A program made the translations under genes and the position numbers. Below are positions 42,252 through 53,019 of a stretch of DNA of 64,000 nt, piece by piece. The notes under the pieces are model-generated. The model was not told the origin of the DNA, searched no databases, and saw only the letters and a program-made list of their open reading frames with translations. Position 1 is the stretch's first letter, and each line of letters starts with the position of its first letter. The stretch is taken from positions 1 to 64,000 of the forward strand of contig NZ_FQUR01000015.1 in assembly GCF_900129115.1 (NCBI RefSeq). Reading direction: 5' to 3'. Origin of the DNA: Thermoanaerobacter uzonensis DSM 18761 (GTDB taxonomy: Bacteria > Bacillota > Thermoanaerobacteria > Thermoanaerobacterales > Thermoanaerobacteraceae).

Positions 42252-44042
42252 ATGCTTTATAGGTCACACGTAATGGTATGCGGTGGTACCGGATGTACAT
42301 CTTCAGATTCTGATAAAGTCGCAGAGCGTTTTACAGAGGAAATAAAAAAGGCTGGTCTAGATAAAGAAGTATTAGTTGTTAGGACAGGATGTTTTGGTCT
42401 TTGCGAATTGGGACCAGTTGTTGTAGTGTATCCTGAAGGAGTTTTTTATAGCAGAGTTAAACCTGACTATGTTCCTGAAATTGTAGAGGAGCACTTGCTA
42501 AAAGGAAGGCCTGTTAAGAAATATCTCTATGGAGAAAGTGTAACGGAAAAAGCTATAAAGCCATTGGAAGAGACTTCTTTCTTTAGAAAGCAAAAGAGAA
42601 TTGCTCTTAGAAATTGTGGTATTATCAACCCTGAAGATATAAGAGAAGCAATTGCTTTTGATGGATATAAAGCGTTGGCAAAGGTTCTTACTCAAATGAC
42701 ACCAAAAGAGGTTATCGAAGAAGTCAAAAAATCCGGATTAAGGGGTAGAGGTGGCGGTGGATTCCCAACAGGTGTAAAATGGGAATTTGCTTACAACCAG
42801 AAAGAAACTCCTAAGTACGTAGTCTGCAACGCCGATGAAGGAGACCCTGGTGCTTTTATGGATAGAAGCATATTGGAGGGAGACCCTCACAGTGTTTTAG
42901 AGGCGATGGCAATAGCAGGATACGCAATTGGAGCAAACCATGGATATATTTATGTAAGAGCGGAATATCCTTTGGCAGTAAAAAGGCTTAAAATTGCTAT
43001 TGAACAGGCTAGAGAATATGGCCTTTTAGGAAAAGACATATTTGGGACAGGTTTTGATTTTGACATTGAGATAAGATTAGGAGCTGGTGCTTTTGTCTGT
43101 GGAGAAGAGACTGCCCTTTTAAATTCAGTAATGGGAAGAAGAGGAGAACCAAGACCAAGACCGCCATTTCCTGCTGTAAAAGGTGTATGGAATAAACCAA
43201 CAATTATAAATAATGTAGAGACATTTGCTAATATTCCACCGATTATCTTAAATGGTGGTGAATGGTTTTCAAGCATAGGTACAGAAAAATCGAAGGGAAC
43301 AAAAGTTTTTGCCTTAACTGGTAAAGTAAACAACACAGGTCTTATTGAAGTTCCAATGGGAACTACTTTAAGAGAAATTATATACGAAATAGGCGGAGGA
43401 ATACCCAACGGAAAGAAATTTAAAGCTGCTCAAACTGGAGGACCGTCGGGTGGATGTATTCCTGCAGAGCATTTAGATACACCAATAGATTATGATTCTT
43501 TAATAAATATAGGATCTATGATGGGATCAGGTGGACTTGTTGTAATGGATGAAGATACCTGTATGGTTAATGTTGCAAAGTTCTTCCTTGAATTTACAGT
43601 TGATGAGTCTTGTGGTAAATGTGCGCCTTGCAGGATTGGTACAAGAAGGATGCTGGAGATTTTAGAAAAGATAACTTCTGGTAAAGGTGAAGAAGGAGAC
43701 ATTGAAAAATTAGAGGAACTTGCTAAAACTATCAAAGCTACAGCTTTATGTGGACTTGGACAGACAGCGCCAAATCCGGTTTTGTCTACAATTAGATATT
43801 TCAGAGATGAATATGAGGCGCATATAAAAGAAAAAAGATGCCCTGCTGGTGTATGCCAAGCCCTCTTAAGATTTTATATTGACCCAGATAAGTGTAAAGG
43901 CTGTGGAATTTGTGCTAAAAATTGTCCTGTCAATGCGATTTCCGGAAAACCAAAGGTACCTTATGTAATTGACCAAGACAAATGTATCAAGTGTGGTACC
44001 TGTATTGAAAAATGTCCATTTGGCGCGATATACAAAAAATAA
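42252..44042 (+). CDS. hydB: NAD-dependent [FeFe]-hydrogenase subunit B (NuoF-like, FMN/NADH)
   Basis: A 596-residue subunit that binds NADH and FMN. Domains in order: thioredoxin-like [2Fe-2S] N-terminus (about 1-95, [19 protein letters not shown]), the NuoF core with the flavin/NADH motif [16 protein letters not shown] and [13 protein letters not shown]-like loop, the SLBB domain, the [4Fe-4S] site [13 protein letters not shown], and a C-terminal 2[4Fe-4S] ferredoxin domain ([24 protein letters not shown]). It passes electrons between NADH and HydA, with ferredoxin as a possible partner in bifurcation. AGAGGAGGG precedes the ATG. Confidence 0.94.
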   Translation: MLYRSHVMVCGGTGCTSSDSDKVAERFTEEIKKAGLDKEVLVVRTGCFGLCELGPVVVVYPEGVFYSRVKPDYVPEIVEEHLLKGRPVKKYLYGESVTEKAIKPLEETSFFRKQKRIALRNCGIINPEDIREAIAFDGYKALAKVLTQMTPKEVIEEVKKSGLRGRGGGGFPTGVKWEFAYNQKETPKYVVCNADEGDPGAFMDRSILEGDPHSVLEAMAIAGYAIGANHGYIYVRAEYPLAVKRLKIAIEQAREYGLLGKDIFGTGFDFDIEIRLGAGAFVCGEETALLNSVMGRRGEPRPRPPFPAVKGVWNKPTIINNVETFANIPPIILNGGEWFSSIGTEKSKGTKVFALTGKVNNTGLIEVPMGTTLREIIYEIGGGIPNGKKFKAAQTGGPSGGCIPAEHLDTPIDYDSLINIGSMMGSGGLVVMDEDTCMVNVAKFFLEFTVDESCGKCAPCRIGTRRMLEILEKITSGKGEEGDIEKLEELAKTIKATALCGLGQTAPNPVLSTIRYFRDEYEAHIKEKRCPAGVCQALLRFYIDPDKCKGCGICAKNCPVNAISGKPKVPYVIDQDKCIKCGTCIEKCPFGAIYKK

Positions 44043-44062
44043 TTAAGGAAGGAGTGTAAAAG

Positions 44063-45808
44063 ATGGACAAAGTTCGTGTTACGATAGACGGAATCACTGT
44101 AGAAGTCCCTTCCCATTACACGGTATTGGAAGCAGCAAAAGAAGCGGGCATAGATATTCCTACCCTGTGTTACCTCAAGGAAATTAACCAAATTGGCGCT
44201 TGTCGTATATGTGTAGTTGAAATAGAAGGAATTAGAAATTTACAAACCTCCTGCACTTATCCGGTATTTGATGGTATGAAAGTGTATACAAATACACCCA
44301 AAATTAGAGAAGCGCGGAAATTAAATCTTGAGCTTATACTTTCAAATCATGATAGAAGTTGTTTGACTTGTATTAGAAATACTAACTGTGAGCTTCAATC
44401 ATTGTCTAAAAAATTAGGAGTAGATGAAATAAGGTTTGAAGGGGAAAATATAAAGTATTCTATAGATAATGCTTCTCCTTCTGTTGTAAGAGACCCAAAT
44501 AAGTGTGTGCTTTGTAGAAGATGTGTAGCAGTATGTTCAGAAGTCCAAAACGTATTTGCTATTGGAATGGTAAACAGAGGATTTAAAACAATTGTAGCAC
44601 CTTCTTTTGGCAGAAGTTTAAAAGATTCTCCTTGTATAAGTTGCGGACAGTGTATTGAGGTATGTCCTGTTGGAGCTATATATGAGAAAGATCACACAAA
44701 TAGAGTTTATGAGGCTTTAGCTGATGAGAAAAAATATGTAGTAGCTCAAACAGCTCCAGCTGTAAGAGTAGCATTAGGTGAAGAGTTTGGTATGCCTATA
44801 GGAAGCATCGTTACCGGGAAAATGGTAGCAGCTTTGAGAAGAATGGGTTTTGATGCAGTATTTGATACGGATTTTGCGGCCGACTTGACTATACTGGAGG
44901 AAGGCTCGGAACTTCTTGAAAGGCTTAAAAATGGCGGAAAACTTCCTATGATAACTTCCTGTAGCCCTGGTTGGATAGCTTTCTGTGAAAAATATTATCC
45001 AGAATTTATAGATAATCTTTCAACTTGTAAGTCTCCTCATATGATGATGGGGGCATTAGTAAAGAGCTATTACGCAGAAAAGAAAGGGCTAAATCCTGAG
45101 GATATATATGTAGTATCTATTATGCCATGTACTGCTAAAAAACTAGAGATTGACAGACCAGAAATGCAGCATAATGGCATAAAAGATGTGGATGCTGTTC
45201 TTACCACAAGAGAATTAGCGAGAATGATAAAAGAAATGGGCATTGACTTTGTAAATCTTCCTGATGAAGAATATGACGAGCCTCTTGGAATGTCCACTGG
45301 CGCTGGAGTGATATTCGGAGCTACAGGTGGAGTTATGGAGGCAGCTTTAAGGACAGTTGCGGATATTGTAGAAGGGAAAGATTTAGATAAATTTGATTAT
45401 GAAGAAGTGAGAGGGTTAGAAGGGGTAAGAGAGGCTACTATAAAAATAGATGGTATGGATATAAAGGTTGCCATAGCAAATGGAACAGGAAATGCAAAGA
45501 AACTTCTTGACAAAGTAAAAACTGGTGAAGTAGAGTACCACTTCATAGAGGTAATGGGCTGCCCAGGAGGATGTATAATGGGAGGCGGTCAGCCGATTCA
45601 CAATCCAAATGAAATGGAAAAAGTAAAAGAATTAAGAGCAAAAGCCATTTACGAAGCAGATAAAAACTTGCCTATTAGAAAATCTCACAAAAATCCTGCA
45701 ATACAAAGACTCTATGAGGAATTTTTGGGCAGTCCTTTAAGCGAAAAGTCTCATCACTTGCTCCACACTCATTATTCCAAGAAGGAGCTGTATCCTCTAG
45801 TAAAATAA
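44063..45808 (+). CDS. hydA: [FeFe]-hydrogenase catalytic subunit A
   Basis: A 581-residue catalytic subunit making H2 from protons. An N-terminal [2Fe-2S] domain (about 1-75), the His-cluster HDRSCLTCIRNTNC, two [4Fe-4S] sites (CVLCRRCVAVC, CISCGQCIEVC) and the H-cluster domain follow in order. L1 is T298-S-C300-S301-P-G-W, with Ser where the classic enzyme has a second Cys; L2 is IMPCTAKKLE; L3 is VMGCPGGCIMGGGQP. The last subunit of the operon. GGAAGGAG precedes the ATG. A near-perfect terminator follows. Together with HydB, HydC and the ferredoxin it forms the NAD(H)-linked hydrogenase. Confidence 0.94.
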   Translation: MDKVRVTIDGITVEVPSHYTVLEAAKEAGIDIPTLCYLKEINQIGACRICVVEIEGIRNLQTSCTYPVFDGMKVYTNTPKIREARKLNLELILSNHDRSCLTCIRNTNCELQSLSKKLGVDEIRFEGENIKYSIDNASPSVVRDPNKCVLCRRCVAVCSEVQNVFAIGMVNRGFKTIVAPSFGRSLKDSPCISCGQCIEVCPVGAIYEKDHTNRVYEALADEKKYVVAQTAPAVRVALGEEFGMPIGSIVTGKMVAALRRMGFDAVFDTDFAADLTILEEGSELLERLKNGGKLPMITSCSPGWIAFCEKYYPEFIDNLSTCKSPHMMMGALVKSYYAEKKGLNPEDIYVVSIMPCTAKKLEIDRPEMQHNGIKDVDAVLTTRELARMIKEMGIDFVNLPDEEYDEPLGMSTGAGVIFGATGGVMEAALRTVADIVEGKDLDKFDYEEVRGLEGVREATIKIDGMDIKVAIANGTGNAKKLLDKVKTGEVEYHFIEVMGCPGGCIMGGGQPIHNPNEMEKVKELRAKAIYEADKNLPIRKSHKNPAIQRLYEEFLGSPLSEKSHHLLHTHYSKKELYPLVK

Positions 45809-45820
45809 ATTTAATTAACA

Positions 45821-45862
45821 GTAAAGCTTCCAATACCGTATTGGGAGCTTTACCATTTTTTT
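45821..45862 (+). terminator. Terminator of the hydrogenase operon
   Basis: A 16-bp stem with one G-T pair, GTAAAGCTTCCAATAC (45821-45836) and GTATTGGGAGCTTTAC (45838-45853), one-base loop as read, then CATTTTTTTATTTT. Confidence 0.88.
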
Positions 45863-45897
45863 ATTTTAAAGTTACTTATAGAAATGTATATAATTTG

Positions 45898-45906
45898 TGA
45901 TATAAT
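45898..45906 (+). promoter_or_regulatory. Extended -10 promoter for the DUF4321-maf-radC genes
   Basis: TGATATAAT, perfect extended -10, about 50 bases before the first gene. Confidence 0.55.
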
Positions 45907-45956
45907 AAAAAAGAATAGTAGTTTATAAGGCCATTATAACTTAAGGAGTGAAAAAA

Positions 45957-46205
45957 TTGAGAAGAGGTAGAAGTCCGTGGACGTTGGTATTTTTACTCGT
46001 TGTTGGACTAATTTTGGGAGGATTTTTAGGGGATTTGCTTGCACATTTTTTTAAAGAATTAGCTTATCATCAAATAATAGGTATGAACAATCCCCTTACT
46101 TTGGATCTGAATTTTATTAAATTTTCCTTTCTGCTGTCTGTTAAGGTAAACGTAGGGACGGTAGTAGGATTAATTCTTGCAATATACGCTTATTACAAAA
46201 TGTAG
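45957..46205 (+). CDS. DUF4321 family small membrane protein
   Basis: An 82-residue protein with two hydrophobic segments (about 7-30 and 56-78), matching DUF4321, a family of unknown function commonly encoded before maf and the mre genes in Firmicutes. The TTG at 45957 lies 7 bases after AAGGAG; the GTG at 45948 overlaps that site and is less likely. The conserved start RRGRSPWTLVFLL is visible. It may work with the downstream cell-shape genes. Confidence 0.75.
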   Translation: MRRGRSPWTLVFLLVVGLILGGFLGDLLAHFFKELAYHQIIGMNNPLTLDLNFIKFSFLLSVKVNVGTVVGLILAIYAYYKM

Positions 46206-46213
46206 GTGATAAA

Positions 46214-46789
46214 ATGAAAATTGTCCTCGCTTCTAAATCGCCAAGAAGAAGGGAGCTACTTTCAAATTTAGGACTTGACTTTCAAGTGATTGAAAGTAAT
46301 GTGGAGGAGTTTTCAAGTGAGAAGCATCCTTCAAGATATGTTATGGATTTATCTTTTAATAAAGCCCTGTTGGTTGCTAAAAAATTAAAGGAAGAAGCTA
46401 TAGTAATTGGTGCTGATACTGTTGTGGTAATTGAAGATAAGGTCTTAGGAAAACCAAAGGATAGAGATGAAGCCTATATCATGCTTAAAAACTTGCAAGG
46501 AAGAGTTCATACAGTATATACAGGAATTACTATCGTCAGGACTAAAGATTTTAAATGTGTAAGCGACTTTGAAGAGACGAAAGTTTGGATTAAAAAATTA
46601 GAAGATGAAGAAATTTTTAATTATATCGATACTGGCGAAGGTTATGATAAAGCTGGAGCATATGCTATACAAGGATTTGGTGCTCTTATTGTTGAAAAGA
46701 TTGAAGGAGATTATTTTAATGTGGTAGGTCTTCCGATTTCAAAGCTTTTTGATATTTTAAAAAGAGAGTTTGGTGTGAGGTTACTTTGA
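46214..46789 (+). CDS. maf: Maf-like nucleotide pyrophosphatase
   Basis: Hydrolyses non-canonical nucleoside triphosphates (dTTP/UTP or modified bases) to monophosphates; in Bacillus overproduction blocks septum formation. The 191-residue protein starts with the classic LASKSPRRRELL motif, followed by VIGADTVV and GKPKDRDEA motifs and the GYDKAGAYAIQG catalytic loop. The ATG is 8 bases after the DUF4321 stop with AGGTGATA upstream. Its stop overlaps the ribosome-binding region of radC. Confidence 0.93.
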   Translation: MKIVLASKSPRRRELLSNLGLDFQVIESNVEEFSSEKHPSRYVMDLSFNKALLVAKKLKEEAIVIGADTVVVIEDKVLGKPKDRDEAYIMLKNLQGRVHTVYTGITIVRTKDFKCVSDFEETKVWIKKLEDEEIFNYIDTGEGYDKAGAYAIQGFGALIVEKIEGDYFNVVGLPISKLFDILKREFGVRLL

Positions 46790-46802
46790 AAGGGTGAAGG
46801 GA

Positions 46803-47504
46803 TTGGGCAAGGATGCAAAAATCATGATAAAAGACTTGCCTTATGAGGAAAGACCCAGAGAAAGACTTATAAAACATGGAGCTCAAGTATTGTCAAATGC
46901 CGAGTTGATAGCTATAATAATAGGGACAGGAAGTAAAAGAGAAAGTGCCATTACTTTAGCGCAAAGGCTTATAATGGAAGATAGAGGGCTTAAATTCATT
47001 ATAGATTCAAGTGTAGAAAAACTTGCTGGTATAAAAGGAATTGGTGTAGCTAAGGCAGTAAAGCTAAAAGCTGCAGTAGAATTAGGACGTAGAATGATGT
47101 TATCTACGGGAAGTGATAGTTTTACAATAACATCGCCAGAAGATGTCATAAATTTGATGATGGATGAAATGAGATATTTGACGAAAGAGCATTTTAAAGT
47201 GATAATGCTTAATGTAAAGAATAAAGTTATTGCGATAGAGACTATTTCTATAGGAAGTCTAAATACTTCCATTGTGCATCCTAGAGAAGTATTTAAGGCC
47301 GCAATTGAAAGGTCATCTTCCTCTATAATTTTAGTTCACAATCACCCTAGTGGAGACCCTACTCCTAGCAGAGAAGACATCGAAGTGACAAAAAGGTTAG
47401 TACAAGGAGGAAATATACTGGGTATAAAAGTTTTAGATCATGTTATAATTGGAGATGGGAGAGGTATAAGTCTTAAAGAAAAAGGGTATTATGAGTTTGA
47501 ATAA
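46803..47504 (+). CDS. radC: RadC family (MPN/JAB domain) protein
   Basis: A 233-residue RadC-like protein. The N-terminal helix-hairpin-helix region has LIKHGAQVLSNAELIAIIIGTG and GIKGIGVAKAVKLKA; the C-terminal MPN/JAB domain has the metal motif HNHPSGDPTPSREDIEVT, with a Glu earlier. The old link to DNA repair is not firmly established. The start is uncertain: TTG at 46803 has GAAAGGG nine bases upstream; GTG 46794 and ATG 46824 are alternatives. maf-radC-mreBCD is the usual Firmicutes order. Confidence 0.9.
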   Translation: MGKDAKIMIKDLPYEERPRERLIKHGAQVLSNAELIAIIIGTGSKRESAITLAQRLIMEDRGLKFIIDSSVEKLAGIKGIGVAKAVKLKAAVELGRRMMLSTGSDSFTITSPEDVINLMMDEMRYLTKEHFKVIMLNVKNKVIAIETISIGSLNTSIVHPREVFKAAIERSSSSIILVHNHPSGDPTPSREDIEVTKRLVQGGNILGIKVLDHVIIGDGRGISLKEKGYYEFE

Positions 47505-48545
<1,041 letters not shown>

Positions 48546-48559
48546 GAGGTGTTATTGGC

Positions 48560-49390
48560 GTGCCACGTTTTTTTAGAAATAGGCAGTTTATTTTACTTTT
48601 TTTAACAGCCGTGGTGCTTATTGCCGCCATGGCTTATACTTATGATACAGAGAGGTATGCTACTAAAGTAGAATCTATAACTGGAAACGTTTTTGTTCCT
48701 CTCCAAAAGGTTTTTTATCAAATGGGAGAGGGAATTTCTAATTTTTTTTCTTCAATTAGTGAGATAGGTACTCTAAGGGTGACAAATGAAAAACTTCAAA
48801 AAGAAGTAGAAAAACTGAGAAAAGAAAATATAAAATTACAGGAATTAATGAACGAAAATAAAAGGCTAAAAGAAGCTTTGAATTTTAAAACAGAAAATGT
48901 TGAACTAGATTTAAAACTTGCTACTATAACAGGAAAGAATCCAGGAAATTGGTTTAATACTTTTACTATTGATAAAGGCAAAAATGAGGGTGTCAAACCT
49001 GGCATGGCAGTTTTAGACGAAAAAGGAAATATGGTAGGACAGATTACAGAAGTAGGAGACAATTGGGCAAAGGTATTAGCCATTATAGATAGAAATAGTT
49101 CTGTAAGCGCTGTAGCTGTACGAACTCGTGATAATGGTGTGGTAAGAGGAGATTCAAACGGTGGACTAATCATGATTTATCTTCCTTTAGATGCTGAATT
49201 GATAGAAGGTGACGTAGTAACTACTTCTGGTATGAGCAGATTCCCAAAAGGTTTGATAATAGGAAAAGTATCAAAAGTTACTCGAGACCCGGGTTCTTTG
49301 TTGAAACAAGCTGTCATAAAACCAGCAGCTGATTTTGAAAGATTGGAGTATGTTTTTGTAGTTACTAATACAACAAATACAGGGAAGTAG
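48560..49390 (+). CDS. mreC: Rod shape-determining protein MreC
   Basis: A membrane protein of 276 residues that links MreB to the wall-synthesis enzymes. It has a short cytoplasmic start, a membrane segment (about 8-27), a coiled coil (about 65-110, LRVTNEKLQKEVEKLRKENIK) and two beta domains with TITGKNPGNWFNTFTIDKG and the conserved VVTTSGMSRFPKGLIIGKV motif. GTG start (48560) with GAGAGGTG upstream; a TTG at 48542 overlapping mreB is an alternative. Confidence 0.94.
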   Translation: MPRFFRNRQFILLFLTAVVLIAAMAYTYDTERYATKVESITGNVFVPLQKVFYQMGEGISNFFSSISEIGTLRVTNEKLQKEVEKLRKENIKLQELMNENKRLKEALNFKTENVELDLKLATITGKNPGNWFNTFTIDKGKNEGVKPGMAVLDEKGNMVGQITEVGDNWAKVLAIIDRNSSVSAVAVRTRDNGVVRGDSNGGLIMIYLPLDAELIEGDVVTTSGMSRFPKGLIIGKVSKVTRDPGSLLKQAVIKPAADFERLEYVFVVTNTTNTGK

Positions 49391-49396
49391 ATTATT

Positions 49397-49915
49397 ATGA
49401 GAAAAGCGTATAAGTATTTATTGATTGTTTTGTTAATTATTTTACAATCAACTTTATTCAGATTTATAGATATTTTTGGTGTTAAACCAGATGCAGTTTT
49501 TATTGTAGTGTTAAGTTTTTCACTTTTAAACGGCTCTTGGGAAGCAATTTATTTAAGCCTTTTTGGTGGGCTTATTCAAGATATTCTTTTTAATAATGCT
49601 TTAGGGGTTACTACTTTTCCCTTGCTTATTGTTAGCTACATTACAGGACTTTTAAGCAAAAGTGTTTTTAAAGAAAGTTCTTTTGTGGCTTTTGTGTTTG
49701 TTTTTTTAGGAACCCTTCTTTATAACCTTGTAACGATGTTTTCAATGGTTTTGATGAAATATGAGTTTAATTTTTTATCAGATTTTATGAATATTGCAAT
49801 GATACAAGCGGTTTATAATTCTATAATTACTGTTTTTGCTTATAGGTATTTAGTTTCATTTAATAGATATGTTAATGAAAATAAAGTAAATTTTTTTAGA
49901 AAAAGTAAATATTGA
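49397..49915 (+). CDS. mreD: Rod shape-determining protein MreD
   Basis: A 172-residue integral membrane protein with five or six hydrophobic segments, partner of MreC and the elongation PBP. The conserved N-terminal DAVFIVVLSFSLLNGSWEAI... FGGLIQDIL pattern is typical. The ATG is 7 bases after mreC; its TGA stop at 49913-49915 sits just before the SD of the PBP gene. Confidence 0.92.
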   Translation: MRKAYKYLLIVLLIILQSTLFRFIDIFGVKPDAVFIVVLSFSLLNGSWEAIYLSLFGGLIQDILFNNALGVTTFPLLIVSYITGLLSKSVFKESSFVAFVFVFLGTLLYNLVTMFSMVLMKYEFNFLSDFMNIAMIQAVYNSIITVFAYRYLVSFNRYVNENKVNFFRKSKY

Positions 49916-49926
49916 AGGTGATATCT

Positions 49927-52230
49927 TTGAATGAGAGCCTTAAAAAAAAGTTTTATACCTTTGGAGCCATTATCATTGCACTTCTTGTTGTTTTAGTTTC
50001 ACGTTTAGTTTATTTACAGCTGATAAAAGGCGACTATTACAGAGATATATCAATGCGGCAAGCAATTAGACTTATACCTATCGATGCTCCTCGTGGAGAA
50101 ATTGTTGATAGATATGGAATAAAATTAGCCACAAACAGACCAAGCTTTTCTGTAAATATTATAAAAGGAGAAGTGGTTGATAGTCACCTTAACGAGACTA
50201 TATTGAAATTAATGGATATTTTAACAAAAAATAATGTAAAATATAAAGACGATTTGCCTATCTATTTAGATGAAAATGGAAACCCTTATTTCAATTTTAA
50301 AAATTCAGATGAACTATCAGTAAAAGAAGAAACTTTGAAAGCTCGAGAAAAGGCGTGGAAAAAAGCTAATAATATACCAGAAAATGCTACTGCTAAAGAA
50401 ACCTGGGATATTTTAATAAAGAAATTTAAAATACCTAAGGATATGGATCCAATAGAAGCAAGGAAAATAATGGTTGTACGTCAATTAATGGAAGAACAAG
50501 GATATAATCAATATCAACCAGTAGAAATAGCTGTGGATATAGACCAAAAAACGATTGCTGAAATTGAGGAAAGACATTTAGAATTACCAGGAATTATGAT
50601 AAATGTAAAACCTGTGAGATATTATCCTTATGGAACTCTATTATCCCAAACATTAGGTTATATTGGTCGAATTACCCAAGAAGATTTAAAAAATTTAGAT
50701 ATGACTAAATATAAGCTTACAGATTTGGTTGGACATTCCGGACTAGAAGCATTATATGAAAAGTATTTAAAAGGAAAAGATGGTGGTCAACAAGTTGTAG
50801 TAGATAATTATGGAAGATTAATAAAAAATTTAGGGACAGAACCACCTGTACCAGGGGACAAAATATTTTTAACTATTGATAAGAACATTCAAGAGGCAGC
50901 AGAACAATCTCTCCTCACAACTATGCAAAATATAAGAGAAGGTAAATATGGGAAAAAGTATCCAAATGCTAATATTGGAGCTGCAGTAGTTGTAGATATT
51001 CATACAGGGAAGATTTTGGCATTAGCCAGTGTTCCTGGTTTTGATCCAAATATTTTTGCTACAGGGAATCCTCCTGCCAGTATTGTAAAGGAACTTTTTA
51101 AAGCCAGAAATGCAACAGTTGAACCTAGCCCTGTTTTCAATTATGCGACACAAGGAGCAGTACCTCCAGGTTCAACATTTAAAATGGTAGTAGCTTTAGC
51201 AGCTTTGGAAAGTGGTGTTACAACAGTAGATGAGAAATATTTAGATCCTGGCATTTATCCTTATACAAAACAGACTAACTGGCTGTGGAATGAATATCAT
51301 CGGACACAAGGCTGGGTAAATGTATCAGACGCAATTAAATATTCAGTTGACACATATTTTTATGAAATGGGAAGAAGAATGGGAATAGATAAAATAATAG
51401 AATATGCTAAAAAATTTGGATTAGATGAGAGAACAGGAATTGAAATATATGAGACAAAGGGCATAATTGCAAGCCCTCAATATAAAAGAGAGTATTACCT
51501 TGGGCTTATAAAATCAATGGTAAAAACAGATACAAATCCAGATGGAGTGATAACAGAGGAACAATATCAAAAGATTGTAAAAATCATTGATTCGGGAAAT
51601 TTAAGTGACTATAATACCTTTTTGCAATTGGGAAAAATGGGCATAGAAGATCCCAGGCTTCAAAGAAAATTATGGGAACTGATGTATTATGCAAAACACT
51701 GGAGTCTAACGGATACATGCAGTGCTGCAATAGGTCAAGGTGATAATCAGTTTACTCCCTTAGAAATTGCAAGTTATATATCTACTTTGGTGAATGGCGG
51801 TACTAGATATAAACTTCATCTGGTGGACAAAATTATGACTGCTGATGGTAAAATTATTGAGGAAACAAAACCACAAGTTTTAGATAGAATCGATATTCCA
51901 GAAAAATATCTTAATGCAATAAAGTTAGGAATGAGGGGAGTAACCGAAAGAGGGGGAACTGCAAGCGCTGCTTTTAATGGATTCCCTATCACTGTAGGGG
52001 GAAAAACCGGAACGGCAGAAGTAGGTATTAAAGGAAGAGATAACTATGCATGGTTTGTAGGTTTTGCGCCTTATGACAAACCCCAGATTGCCGTTGTTGC
52101 TGTCATATATCAAGGTGGGGCAGGTTCTTATGCGGCTTATGTAGCGAGAGATATATTCGATGCATATTTTGGCTTGAGTAAAGACAGTTCAAGTGAGACT
52201 TTTAAGGAGATAAATTCCCCACTAAGATAA
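49927..52230 (+). CDS. Penicillin-binding protein 2 (elongation transpeptidase, PBP2/MrdA type)
   Basis: A 767-residue class B PBP that cross-links peptidoglycan during elongation. One membrane segment lies at about 10-33, then the PBP dimerisation region and the transpeptidase with S416-x-x-K419 (PGSTFK), SxN-type SVDTYF and K693-T-G-T. A long insert (about 105-200, rich in Lys/Glu) and a helical insert in the transpeptidase (SPQYKREYYLGLIKS... YYAKHWSLTD) are larger than in E. coli, as in other Clostridia. TTG start at 49927 with GAAGGTGA upstream. It works with MreBCD and RodA downstream. Confidence 0.92.
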   Translation: MNESLKKKFYTFGAIIIALLVVLVSRLVYLQLIKGDYYRDISMRQAIRLIPIDAPRGEIVDRYGIKLATNRPSFSVNIIKGEVVDSHLNETILKLMDILTKNNVKYKDDLPIYLDENGNPYFNFKNSDELSVKEETLKAREKAWKKANNIPENATAKETWDILIKKFKIPKDMDPIEARKIMVVRQLMEEQGYNQYQPVEIAVDIDQKTIAEIEERHLELPGIMINVKPVRYYPYGTLLSQTLGYIGRITQEDLKNLDMTKYKLTDLVGHSGLEALYEKYLKGKDGGQQVVVDNYGRLIKNLGTEPPVPGDKIFLTIDKNIQEAAEQSLLTTMQNIREGKYGKKYPNANIGAAVVVDIHTGKILALASVPGFDPNIFATGNPPASIVKELFKARNATVEPSPVFNYATQGAVPPGSTFKMVVALAALESGVTTVDEKYLDPGIYPYTKQTNWLWNEYHRTQGWVNVSDAIKYSVDTYFYEMGRRMGIDKIIEYAKKFGLDERTGIEIYETKGIIASPQYKREYYLGLIKSMVKTDTNPDGVITEEQYQKIVKIIDSGNLSDYNTFLQLGKMGIEDPRLQRKLWELMYYAKHWSLTDTCSAAIGQGDNQFTPLEIASYISTLVNGGTRYKLHLVDKIMTADGKIIEETKPQVLDRIDIPEKYLNAIKLGMRGVTERGGTASAAFNGFPITVGGKTGTAEVGIKGRDNYAWFVGFAPYDKPQIAVVAVIYQGGAGSYAAYVARDIFDAYFGLSKDSSSETFKEINSPLR

Positions 52231-52238
52231 TGTAATTT

Positions 52239-52263
52239 GGAGGATGTTTTATCCTCTTTTTTC
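52239..52263 (+). terminator. Terminator after the PBP2 gene
   Basis: GAGGAT (52240-52245), loop GTTTT, ATCCTC (52251-52256), then TTTTTTC. It divides the mre and min groups. Confidence 0.8.
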
Positions 52264-52334
52264 TTATAATTAAGAAGGAAAATTGCGATTTGTGGAGAAT
52301 ATAGATAATAACGAGGGTTTTACGGAGGTAGATT

Positions 52335-52979
52335 ATGATAAAAGAAGCGATAAAAATTCAGGGGACAAAAGAAGGACTGGTAATTGTATTAGAAGAGGAT
52401 GTAGATATTGAAACACTAAAAGAGAAAATAGTGAATAGAATTGAGAAATCTCTTAAGTTTTTTGAGGGTGCGACTCTTACTGTGAGAGTAAAAAGTTTAA
52501 GTGTCAAAGAAGAGAAATTACAAGAATTAAAAGATTTTATTTTTGAAAAATACGGTATTGAGGTGCGGGTAAAAAATTTTCAAGAAAAGCATATAAAAAA
52601 TGTGACAGATGACGAAATATTTAATGGGTTAGAAGAGGGGATAACAAAATTTCATAAAGGGACTGTTAGGTCTGGACAAGTTGTAAAATACCATGGTAAT
52701 CTTGTAATAATTGGGGATGTGAATCCTGGAGGATTAGTACAAGCTGCCGGTAATATAGTTGTTATGGGGACGTTAAGGGGGATAGCTCATGCGGGATTTA
52801 CTGGCAATAAAGAGGCTGTAATCGTAGCTTCTTCCCTAAGAGCAATGCAGCTTAGAATAGCTAATATCATTTCTAGGGCTCCAGATAAAGATGATGCCAG
52901 TGATTATCCCGAAATTGCAGTTGTTAAAAAAGGTAAAATTATTGTAAAAACGCTTTACCATCTCAATGATTTATGGTAA
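52335..52979 (+). CDS. minC: Septum site-determining protein MinC
   Basis: Inhibits FtsZ ring assembly away from midcell. The 214-residue protein has an alpha/beta N-terminal domain (EAIKIQGTKEGLVIVLEED, about 1-95) and the C-terminal right-handed beta-helix (about 110-205: RSGQVVKYHGNLVIIGDVNPGG, AGNIVVMGTLRGIAHAG) that binds MinD. TACGGAGGTA precedes the ATG. minC-minD-minE are adjacent and in order. Confidence 0.93.
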   Translation: MIKEAIKIQGTKEGLVIVLEEDVDIETLKEKIVNRIEKSLKFFEGATLTVRVKSLSVKEEKLQELKDFIFEKYGIEVRVKNFQEKHIKNVTDDEIFNGLEEGITKFHKGTVRSGQVVKYHGNLVIIGDVNPGGLVQAAGNIVVMGTLRGIAHAGFTGNKEAVIVASSLRAMQLRIANIISRAPDKDDASDYPEIAVVKKGKIIVKTLYHLNDLW

Positions 52980-53019
52980 AATATTCTAAAAAATAATATT
53001 AATGGAATGGAGTGGTACG

